DNA of 5,844 nt from an uncultured Methanosarcinales archaeon. GTDB taxonomy: Archaea; Halobacteriota; Methanosarcinia; Methanotrichales; Methanotrichaceae. The notes beneath the pieces are model-generated. The model ran no database searches. It had not been told where the DNA came from and saw only the letters and a list, made by a program, of their open reading frames with translations. The translations under genes and the position numbers were made by a program. Positions within the stretch are counted from its first letter, which is position 1. Each line of letters begins with the position of its first letter. The DNA lies in contig CALMJN010000015.1 in assembly GCA_937864385.1 (NCBI GenBank), positions 1 through 5,844 on the forward strand, read 5' to 3'. Positions 1 to 5,844 of the stretch are shown piece after piece.

Positions 1-450
1 ATTCTATATTCCGATATCAACTACAAGAGCGAGCTGGGCCGCTCGCTGGGCCAGGGAGTGATGGGGCCCAGAGGAGTGGAGGCCAAGCTGGCTCAACTGG
101 CGGTGGTCTTTTTAGATGTGGGGCCGGAACAGATCCGGCAGGACTCCGAGCTGATCAACCGCACTCCTTGCATTGGATTCATCTCTACGGCGGAAAACAA
201 TAGCCTCTCCTCTCTCCAGGCGGGGCAGGTGCTGGAGCGGCTCTGGCTGGCCGCCACCGCCAGCGGCATTAGCCTGCACCCCATGAGCCAGCCCCTGGAG
301 GTGCCCGGGATCAAGGGAAGATTGGCTGCTCTGATTCCCTCCGGATCGGATAAACGGGTTGTGCAGCAAACTTTTCGGCTGGGTTACACCAGCATGGAAG
401 TGGAGCCTTCCAGCCGAAGGCCACTGGAGGAGGTTCTGATCGAAATTTAA
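1..450 (+). CDS. Nitroreductase-like (Acg/Rv1355c-type) flavoprotein, C-terminal fragment
   Basis: The reading frame is open from the first base and ends at TAA 448-450, giving 149 residues of a protein whose N-terminus lies outside the window. The GTG/ATG pair at 58-63 is probably internal, because recognisable family sequence (YKSELGRSLGQG) already precedes it. Visible features are a strand AQLAVVFLD, a strand IGFIST, the helix GQVLERLWLAATASGI, then HPMSQPLEVP, and a C-terminal FRLGY followed by RRPLEEVL. This order matches the C-terminal half of nitroreductase-fold proteins of the Acg/Rv1355c type, which are FMN-binding or degenerate FMN-binding proteins, sometimes fused to a ThiF-like domain. 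Such proteins are cytoplasmic; their substrates are mostly unknown. Whether this one binds FMN or carries an N-terminal fusion cannot be seen here. It converges on the VWA gene. The family call is fairly confident; the enzymatic role is open. Confidence 0.75.
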   Translation: MLYSDINYKSELGRSLGQGVMGPRGVEAKLAQLAVVFLDVGPEQIRQDSELINRTPCIGFISTAENNSLSSLQAGQVLERLWLAATASGISLHPMSQPLEVPGIKGRLAALIPSGSDKRVVQQTFRLGYTSMEVEPSSRRPLEEVLIEI

Positions 451-503
451 GCCTCAGAAAATGAACCGGAGGGGGGCGTCCCGAAAATTAAGCCCAGAAA
501 ATG
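441..503. repeat. Two-copy degenerate direct repeat at convergent 3' ends
   Basis: Copy 1 spans about 441-463 and copy 2 about 482-503, starting 41 bp apart. Both begin with CGAAA, continue through an A/T-rich TTAAGCC core and end in CAGAAAATG. They differ by one substitution and one single-base indel. Similarity continues weakly into the following G-rich stretch (CCGGAGG versus GCGAGGAGG). Copy 1 contains the last codons and the TAA stop of the nitroreductase-like gene, so the repeat may be a small local duplication of that gene end. Read on the minus strand, each copy carries two short T-runs (CATTTTCTG and an ATTT-type run), which could also serve as a termination signal for the VWA gene. 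Confidence 0.6.
441..503 (-). terminator. Possible T-run terminator of the VWA gene
   Basis: Archaeal transcription often stops at short U-rich tracts without needing a hairpin. About 65-125 bases beyond the VWA stop codon, the minus strand carries four short T-runs, two in each copy of the direct repeat, set in otherwise GC-rich sequence. No convincing stem-loop precedes them. The runs are only 3-4 T long, so this is a weak inference from position and composition. Confidence 0.25.
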
Positions 504-567
504 GAGCGAGGAGGCCTCCTGCATATAGCCCTCCCGTTCCTCTCTCCCGCCAGATCTGCAATCCGTC

Positions 568-2679
568 TTAACTTCTTGGCTGTGCTGCCATCTCGCCGGT
601 CCCCTCCAGCTTTCTTAAAATCGCCTCCTCCTGGCCCAGGGTCTCATCGCCTATCGCCTGCGCCTCGCTATGGAAGTAATCCAGGAACCGTCCGAACAGC
701 TCGGGATAGGGATCGGATACGGTCAGGGGCAGTGACTGCCTCTCCCACTCCCCCAGCTCCACAGGGATGACGATTCCGCCGGTCAGGGTGACGGAGGGCG
801 CAATCCTCCCGCCCTTCCCCGCCGCCGTCCTCTCGTCGATCATCCAGTTCTTGAGCAGATCGGCGTAGCGGGAGAGGAGCACGGCCTTGCGCACCCCGTT
901 GTTCTGATTGAAGTCGGAGTCGTGCTCTTCCAGTATAATCTCAGCTTCGTCGCTGTCGTGCTTTCCATCCCTGTCCTCATAGCTGGCGGAAAGTCGTATC
1001 TTGCCCTGATCGGAGAGCTTGGCCAGCTTGACCAGGATGGCGCCGCCTCTCACGGCCCCCTCCTCCGCCCGGGAGGGAAAGAGGGTGTTGACCCGCATCA
1101 GATCCCCGGTGGCCAGGTCAGCCTCGGGAGAGCCGTAGACCTTCTCGATCTCATAGCCTGGGGCATCCAGGTTCAGCCGAAGATCGAAGACCAGGGGGGT
1201 GACCATGAAGTCGAACTCATCATCCATGCGCTGCCTGAACTCCTGCGCCGAGTGGACCGAGTAGTAGTTGGCTCCCCTGATCTTGGTAATGCCCTCTACA
1301 AGCTCGGAATTGAAGTCCACTCCAATGCCGATAAAGGTGGTGTAGATTCCCCTCTCTGCATTTCCCTCCAGCATCCGGTATAGGGGCAGGTCTCCTGTCT
1401 CCCCCAGATTGGGCATGGCATCGGTCAGGAAGATGATCCTGTTCTCATAATCCGATCCGCCTTGGGGCAGGAGCCGGTCGAATTGGTCCGTCCCTGCTTC
1501 CATTCCCGCCTCCATGTTGGTGCCATATGTCTCCCTTATGCTAAGGATGCTGCTTTTTAATCGGTCGGGATTCTTGTCCGCCATATCCGTGAGGGGATCG
1601 AGCAGGAAGGCCTCATCGCTGAAGATAACCATGCCCAAGCGGTCGTCGGGATGCAGGTGGTCGAGAAGAGCCACCACAGATTCATCCGCTATTTCCATCT
1701 TGGTCTTGCTGCTCTCCCGCCCTGATGGATCTATCTCCACCATGTTTCCGAAGCGGTCGTAGTAATACTGGTCAAAGGGGCTGCCCATGGAGCCTGAGTA
1801 GTCCAGAACCACCATCAGGTTCAGCTTCTTTCTCTGAAAGTCCTTGATCCCGGAGTTCAGGCCTAAGGAGAGGTAATACTGCCGCTCTCCGGAGAATGGA
1901 TCCCTGGAGAGGGCATAGCTGTAGGAGGGGCAGAAGAGCTTATTGCACTCCTGGGCTGCTCCGGTCTCAAAGTAATAATCATAAAAGAGGCCCTCATAGG
2001 TCAGGTCGCTGGGCAGGGGCAGATAGCTATTGTTGATGTTCTCCCGGAAGCTGGAGATATCCTTGGCTCCCCCGGCGGAAAGGCCGATGCTGGGTCCCGC
2101 AGCCGCTGCGGCGGGGGCAGTGCTGTAGGATATGGAGGGCCTGCCGCCCAGGGCCTTGGATAGAATGCCCGAACCGGCCATAGGAGCGCCCTCCTCCATG
2201 GCCTCCGCTTCGAGCACCCGGATCTTCACCGAATTGCTCCGGGCTCCATCGACTACGTACCATAGCTCATACTCTCCCTCCAGCCCCGCCTCTATCCAGG
2301 TGGAGTAAGACCTGTCTTCCTTTACCGAGGCATTTAAGACCACGGCAACCGTACCCGTGGGATAGAGGCAGAATAGATCTAGATCGCCGCCCGCTTCAGG
2401 GATCAGCCGCATTTGCGCCCAGCTTCCCGAGGGCATCTCCAGAGTGGTCCGGCTCTCTTCTCCCGATGAGTCGATTATGGCCAGCCTTTCCGAATCGAAG
2501 GCTGAAGTTGCCGATAGGGCAGCCTGGTCTTCCACCAACTGAAAAGCAACTTTGTCCTCACTATAAACCATCCACTCTCTCCCATCCATTGATTCACTGG
2601 AGATGGAGAGAGCCATGCCGGGACAAAGGCCTAGAGTGGCCAATGCCGCCAGCAAAAGTATCAACCAAGGATATCTCAT
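568..2679 (-). CDS. Exported VWA-domain protein with intact MIDAS
   Basis: 703 residues, probably acting outside the cytoplasmic membrane in metal-dependent protein binding or adhesion; partner unknown. Residues 1-25 form a signal peptide: MRYP, a hydrophobic leucine/alanine core, then a plausible cut after ALS. Residues about 26-157 look beta-rich. An alanine/proline-rich linker follows (about 188-197), then an aromatic-rich segment containing LPLPSDLTYEGLFYDYYF and the cysteine pair C245/C250. The VWA domain covers about 286-490, with MIDAS residues D293-Y-S295-G-S297, T387 (YGTNM) and D420 (FLTDAMPN). The rest is beta-rich with a conserved-looking GVRKAVLLSRYADLLKNW near 595. There is no C-terminal membrane helix, so it is secreted or held by other means. 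ATG 2679 is preferred over GTG 2688 because AGGTG (2686-2690) sits 6 bases before the ATG and the GTG falls inside it. The general architecture resembles YfbK-like secreted VWA proteins. Domain call strong, function unknown. Confidence 0.9.
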   Translation of the reverse strand: MRYPWLILLLAALATLGLCPGMALSISSESMDGREWMVYSEDKVAFQLVEDQAALSATSAFDSERLAIIDSSGEESRTTLEMPSGSWAQMRLIPEAGGDLDLFCLYPTGTVAVVLNASVKEDRSYSTWIEAGLEGEYELWYVVDGARSNSVKIRVLEAEAMEEGAPMAGSGILSKALGGRPSISYSTAPAAAAAGPSIGLSAGGAKDISSFRENINNSYLPLPSDLTYEGLFYDYYFETGAAQECNKLFCPSYSYALSRDPFSGERQYYLSLGLNSGIKDFQRKKLNLMVVLDYSGSMGSPFDQYYYDRFGNMVEIDPSGRESSKTKMEIADESVVALLDHLHPDDRLGMVIFSDEAFLLDPLTDMADKNPDRLKSSILSIRETYGTNMEAGMEAGTDQFDRLLPQGGSDYENRIIFLTDAMPNLGETGDLPLYRMLEGNAERGIYTTFIGIGVDFNSELVEGITKIRGANYYSVHSAQEFRQRMDDEFDFMVTPLVFDLRLNLDAPGYEIEKVYGSPEADLATGDLMRVNTLFPSRAEEGAVRGGAILVKLAKLSDQGKIRLSASYEDRDGKHDSDEAEIILEEHDSDFNQNNGVRKAVLLSRYADLLKNWMIDERTAAGKGGRIAPSVTLTGGIVIPVELGEWERQSLPLTVSDPYPELFGRFLDYFHSEAQAIGDETLGQEEAILRKLEGTGEMAAQPRS

Positions 2680-2685
2680 GGCCCA

Positions 2686-2690
2686 CACCT
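2686..2690 (-). promoter_or_regulatory. Ribosome binding site deciding the VWA start
   Basis: AGGTG on the minus strand, complementary to the archaeal 16S rRNA 3' end, lies six bases before ATG 2679. It overlaps the alternative upstream GTG at 2688, which argues against that longer start. Confidence 0.6.
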
Positions 2691-2721
2691 GCCGATCAGA
2701 TAGGTAATATCACTGTCTTTT

Positions 2722-2730
2722 CTATTTAAG
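2722..2730 (-). promoter_or_regulatory. Archaeal TATA box of the VWA gene
   Basis: The minus strand reads CTTAAATAG, a good match to the archaeal TATA element (YTTAWA type), in GC-rich surroundings. Spacing of about 25 bases puts transcription start near 2700-2703, giving a leader of roughly 22 bases that includes the AGGTG ribosome site. No clear purine-rich BRE is seen upstream of it. Confidence 0.55.
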
Positions 2731-2792
2731 GCCATCCGGCTCCGCACCTTCTAAATGAAGCGGCACAGCCTGAGAGAATTAGAGTCGCCGCT

Positions 2793-2801
2793 CTTATAGT
2801 A
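2793..2801 (+). promoter_or_regulatory. Archaeal TATA-like box of the phosphorylase gene
   Basis: CTTATAGTA resembles an archaeal TATA box and stands 33-41 bases before ATG 2834. A typical 25-base spacing puts transcription start at about 2820-2824, leaving a very short leader of roughly 10-14 bases. The match is weaker than that of the divergent VWA promoter, and no BRE is obvious. Confidence 0.45.
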
Positions 2802-2833
2802 CGAAATCTTGATCTCTTCAGGCGGCAGAATAC

Positions 2834-5368
2834 ATGGATATGAAGCTTCATTCCGACCTCAATCTGCCTCCCGGCCTGGAGGGGCTGGCCGACCTGGCCC
2901 TGGACCTGCGCTGGACTGTCCGCCAGACCACAGACAGAATCTGGGAGATGCTGGATGCCGAGGCCTGGGAGAAGACCAAGAATCCCTATCTCATACTTCA
3001 GAATGTCTCCCGGGCCAGGCTTGATGAGGCGGCGGCAGACGAGAACCTCAGGAAGGAGATCGCCTCCTGGCAGGAGAAGAGATGTCGGCTCTTAGAGAGA
3101 TCCCTCTCTCCGGGAAAGGACGATCCCTCATCCATAGCCTACTTCAGCATGGAGTTCGGACTGTCCGAGGCGCTTCCTATATATTCCGGCGGCCTGGGGA
3201 TCTTAGCCGGCGACTACCTCAAGACCGCCAGCGATATGGGAGTTCCCCTAACCGGAATCGGGCTACTCTACCAGCAGGGATACTTCCGCCAGATATTGAG
3301 CCAGGACGGCTCCCAGCTGGAGGCCTTCCCCTACAATGATCCGGAGACCCTGCCCATCGTCCCGGCCAGAGATAGGGACGGATCCAGGCTCCGGGTGAGG
3401 ATCGAGCTGCCCGGCCGCTCACTCATTTTGCGGGTCTGGCAGGCCAATGTCTGCCGGGTGAACCTATACTTGCTGGACTCCAATGATCCCATGAACCGGC
3501 CCTGGGACAGGGCCATCACCGCCAACCTTTATTCGCCGGGCCAGGAGCGGCGGCTGATTCAGGAGATAGTTCTGGGAATAGGCGGCTGGAATGTGCTGGA
3601 AAAGCTGGGGATCGAGCCGGAGATCTGTCATCTCAATGAGGGTCATGCCGCCTTTGTGGTATTGGCCAGGGCGCACAGCTTCATGAAGAGGACCGGCTGC
3701 TCGGCCAGGGCCGCCCTCTGGGCCACCCGGGCGGGAAATGTCTTCACCACCCACACCCCGGTGGAAGCGGGATTCGATAGGTTCGACAGAACCCTGGTGG
3801 GAAAGTATGCCCATTTTTACGCTGAGCGCCTGGGCCACTCCATGGATGATCTGATGAAGCTGGGCCTGGGGAGAGAGCCCGGCGGCCTGGCGGGTGCAGC
3901 TCTATTCAATATGGCCCATCTGGCTTTAAGCGGCTGCAGCCATGCCAATGGCGTATCCCGGCTGCACAGGGGGGTGAGCCGCAGGATATTCCAGTCCCGT
4001 TATCCCCGCTGGCCAGAATTGGAGGTGCCGGTCGATTATGTGACCAATGGGGTTCATATCCCCACCTGGGACTCGCCTGCCGCCCAGAGGCTGTGGAGCG
4101 AGGCCTGTCCCGGTGGTTGCGGACCGGAAGACATAGACTACCAGAAGAGCGGCATTGAAGAAATGGGCGACAAAGAGCTGTGGTGCTTCTGCGCCGAGAC
4201 GCGCCGGGATCTGGTGGATTATGTCCGCCGCCGCCATTTCCGGCAGGAGGTGGAGCGTGGAGCGGGAGAGGATGGGCTGAAGGCAGCCAGGCATGTGCTC
4301 AATCCCAACTTTCTGACCATAGGCTTTGCCCGGCGGGCCACGGCCTACAAGCGCACCGACCTTCTTTTATCCAATCCGGATCGTCTGGCGGCCATTCTCA
4401 AGAACGAGAGGTATCCAGTGCAGATGGTGATGGCAGCCAAGGCCCATCCTGCCGATGAGGAGGGGAAGGAGATGGTGCAGAAGATGGCCGGATTTGCCGC
4501 CCGGCCAGATATATATGATCGGGTGGTGTTCCTTTCCGACTATGACATAGATCTGGCCCAGCATCTGCAGCCCGGCGTTGACGTCTGGGTCAACACCCCC
4601 CGCCGCCCCAATGAGGCCTGTGGAACCAGCGGGATGAAGATCCTGGCCAATGGGGGGCTGAATCTCTCCAATCTGGACGGCTGGTGGGATGAGGCCTATG
4701 AGCCGGAGGTGGGCTGGTGCCTGGGAGACAGGCAAGAGCATGGCGACTCAGGCCGGGATGGGGAGGAGGCGGAGATGCTCTATCGGCTGCTGGAGGAGAA
4801 TGTGGTGTCCCTCTTTTATGAAAGGGATGAGAACGGAATTCCCGGGGGCTGGACGGCCATGGTCCGGGCCAGCATGACCCGGCTCACGCCACGCTACAGC
4901 AGCGAGAGGATGATGCAGGAGTATGTGGAGAGGCTCTACCGGCCGGCGGCCCGCGCCTATCGCCGCCGGTCGGCGGAGGGAGGCAGCCTGGCTGCGGAGC
5001 TGGCCGCCTGGCAAGCGCGGCTAGAGGAGGGATGGAAGGATCTGCGGCTGGGGCGGATGACGATAATTCAAGAGGGAGAGATGTGGAGCTTTTCCGTGGA
5101 GGCCTACCTGGGAGAGTTGCAGCCGGAAGACGTGCGGGTGGAGCTATATGCCGATCCGCTGCCGGAAGAAGAGCCCGATGAAGAGAGAAGGCCGGAGAGG
5201 ATAGAGATGAAGCGGCTGGGGCCTTTGGCGGGGGCGGTGAACGGATTTGTATTCGGGGCGAAGGTGGCGGCGGCCAGGGCGGCGGAGGACTACACCCCCA
5301 GGATAGTGCCCTATCACCCGGAGGCCTTCGTGCCTATGGAGGAGGGGCATATTCTGTGGATGAGGTAA
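2834..5368 (+). CDS. glgP: Alpha-glucan (glycogen/maltodextrin) phosphorylase, short GT35 type
   Basis: 844 residues, complete; family members of the Thermotoga/Thermococcus short type are usually about 820-860. It splits alpha-1,4-glucan with phosphate to give glucose-1-phosphate in the cytoplasm, using pyridoxal phosphate (PLP). Residues about 8-95 match the N-terminal DUF3417 domain. The catalytic part follows: IAYFSMEFGLSE (101 on) with IYSGGLGILAGDYLK, HLNEGHAAF (266), FTTHTPVEAG (304), YVTNGVHIPTW (402), GFARRATAYKR (497), KAHPADEEGK (536) and EACGTSGMK (594-602). By analogy with muscle phosphorylase, K602 forms the PLP Schiff base. A C-terminal beta-rich segment follows from about 735. 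No allosteric N-terminal extension of the animal/yeast type is present. ATG 2834 follows a weak AGGCGG (2820-2825); ATG 2840 is a possible alternative. It is divergent from the VWA gene and convergent with the TPR gene, so it is probably transcribed alone. Whether glycogen or maltodextrin is preferred cannot be told. Confidence 0.96.
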   Translation: MDMKLHSDLNLPPGLEGLADLALDLRWTVRQTTDRIWEMLDAEAWEKTKNPYLILQNVSRARLDEAAADENLRKEIASWQEKRCRLLERSLSPGKDDPSSIAYFSMEFGLSEALPIYSGGLGILAGDYLKTASDMGVPLTGIGLLYQQGYFRQILSQDGSQLEAFPYNDPETLPIVPARDRDGSRLRVRIELPGRSLILRVWQANVCRVNLYLLDSNDPMNRPWDRAITANLYSPGQERRLIQEIVLGIGGWNVLEKLGIEPEICHLNEGHAAFVVLARAHSFMKRTGCSARAALWATRAGNVFTTHTPVEAGFDRFDRTLVGKYAHFYAERLGHSMDDLMKLGLGREPGGLAGAALFNMAHLALSGCSHANGVSRLHRGVSRRIFQSRYPRWPELEVPVDYVTNGVHIPTWDSPAAQRLWSEACPGGCGPEDIDYQKSGIEEMGDKELWCFCAETRRDLVDYVRRRHFRQEVERGAGEDGLKAARHVLNPNFLTIGFARRATAYKRTDLLLSNPDRLAAILKNERYPVQMVMAAKAHPADEEGKEMVQKMAGFAARPDIYDRVVFLSDYDIDLAQHLQPGVDVWVNTPRRPNEACGTSGMKILANGGLNLSNLDGWWDEAYEPEVGWCLGDRQEHGDSGRDGEEAEMLYRLLEENVVSLFYERDENGIPGGWTAMVRASMTRLTPRYSSERMMQEYVERLYRPAARAYRRRSAEGGSLAAELAAWQARLEEGWKDLRLGRMTIIQEGEMWSFSVEAYLGELQPEDVRVELYADPLPEEEPDEERRPERIEMKRLGPLAGAVNGFVFGAKVAAARAAEDYTPRIVPYHPEAFVPMEEGHILWMR

Positions 5369-5375
5369 AGAAAGG

Positions 5376-5844
5376 TTATCTCTCGTCCAATTTTGCCAGA
5401 ACCTCTTTGGCATCGACAATGCCCCAATGGTAGCCCATTTCCTGGCTCATTTGGAGGGCATATGTGGCCTCGTCTCTGGCACGATTATCATTCCCTGCAG
5501 CGAGATGTGCCCAGGCAAAGCCAATCCGTATATCCGCCTCATAAAGCCGGTAGCTTCCTGCTCGGGCGTAGTCAAATGCCTCGGTCAGGTCGCTTAAGGC
5601 AGCTTCTGAATCGCTCAGGTGGCGGGCGTACCATCTTCCCCGAGCCTTCAGGACTTCGATAAGCACAAGCCGGTGAGAGATGCTTCGGGCAATGTCAAGT
5701 GCCTGGGAGTAACTTTCACTGCCCTCTTCATCTTTTCCGGCATCTGCAAAGAGATCCCCTATGACTCGGTTACACATCGGCACCGATGTCAGCGATATGA
5801 CATGGACCCGGAGGTCCGCCACAATAAGCAGAGGAGTATATGAA
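5376..5844 (-). CDS. TPR-repeat protein, C-terminal fragment
   Basis: The minus-strand frame is open to the window edge and ends at TAA 5376-5378, giving at least 155 residues. A GTG at 5822 could be read as a start, but no ribosome site precedes it and the frame stays open upstream (SYTPLLIV), so the gene most likely begins outside the window. The sequence is alpha-helical with a period of about 40 residues: ALDIARSISHRL, AFDYARAGSYRL and ALQMSQEMGYHW occur at equivalent positions (counting from the GTG: 41, 82 and 122), each ending the second helix of a TPR unit. A final helix, VDAKEVLAKLDER, caps the array. TPR units of 40-42 residues with this style of ending are typical of superhelical sensor or scaffold tails in MalT/NB-ARC-like STAND proteins, but no ATPase or effector domain is visible here. 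The partner and role are unknown. Confidence 0.75.
   Translation of the reverse strand, partial: SYTPLLIVADLRVHVISLTSVPMCNRVIGDLFADAGKDEEGSESYSQALDIARSISHRLVLIEVLKARGRWYARHLSDSEAALSDLTEAFDYARAGSYRLYEADIRIGFAWAHLAAGNDNRARDEATYALQMSQEMGYHWGIVDAKEVLAKLDER

Noticed and set aside
509..520. Perfect 12-bp palindrome AGGAGGCCTCCT as a terminator hairpin or operator
   Set aside because: It has no loop, the pairing does not extend beyond 12 bp, and no T-run follows it on the plus strand. A palindrome this short is plausible by chance in GC-rich DNA.
501..770. 89-residue plus-strand open frame starting in the convergent gap
   Set aside because: It is proline/serine/arginine-rich low-complexity translation, mostly antisense to the VWA 3' end, and its ATG is part of the direct repeat.
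922..1383. 153-residue plus-strand open frame opposite the VWA gene
   Set aside because: It is fully antisense to the VWA domain and downstream coding sequence, has no plausible ribosome site or family resemblance, and is a composition shadow.
2605..2679. Possible lipoprotein signal on the VWA protein (cysteine in LATLGLCPG)
   Set aside because: The residue before the cysteine is leucine, not glycine, alanine or serine as a lipobox requires, so ordinary signal peptidase cleavage after ALS is more likely.
4613..4639. Cysteine in EACGTSGMK where many phosphorylases have EASGT
   Set aside because: I recall Ser/Cys variation at this position in short bacterial and archaeal phosphorylases, and the PLP lysine K602 is intact, so it does not suggest a loss of function.
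3464..5014. Series of long minus-strand open frames (3464-3838, 3926-4294, 4367-4741, 4748-5014) opposite the phosphorylase
   Set aside because: They lie antisense to an unmistakable enzyme gene, show no recognisable domains, and are expected from GC-rich codon use.

Overview
The window looks like chromosomal DNA from a methanogenic archaeon, probably Methanothrix/Methanosaeta or a close relative. This is inferred from three things: archaeal-type TATA elements about 40 bp upstream of start codons, GC-rich coding sequence with AGA/AGG arginine codons alongside CGG/CGC, and the protein families present. No rRNA, tRNA, CRISPR array, transposase or integrase is visible, so the organism call is not proven.

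Layout, left to right. (1) Positions 1-450, plus strand: the C-terminal 149 residues of a nitroreductase-like flavoprotein whose beginning lies outside the window. (2) Positions 451-567: a short gap between two converging genes, carrying a degenerate direct repeat of about 22 bp that starts over the stop codon of gene 1. (3) Positions 568-2679, minus strand: a 703-residue exported von Willebrand factor type A (VWA) protein with a complete MIDAS metal site. (4) Positions 2680-2833: a divergent promoter region with one TATA-like element facing each way. (5) Positions 2834-5368, plus strand: a complete 844-residue alpha-glucan (glycogen/maltodextrin) phosphorylase of the short GT35 type. (6) Positions 5376-5844, minus strand: the C-terminal end of a TPR-repeat protein that runs off the right edge. 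Its stop codon lies only 7 bp from the phosphorylase stop.

How the genes relate: every gene points the opposite way from its neighbour, so none shares an operon within the window. The phosphorylase would release glucose-1-phosphate from a storage glucan. The VWA protein is predicted to act outside the cytoplasmic membrane in metal-dependent adhesion or protein binding. Sharing a promoter region does not by itself show that the two are functionally linked. I see no clear new multi-gene system here. The most worthwhile leads are the repeat at the first convergent junction, the unusual architecture of the VWA protein, and the nearly abutting 3' ends of the phosphorylase and TPR genes.
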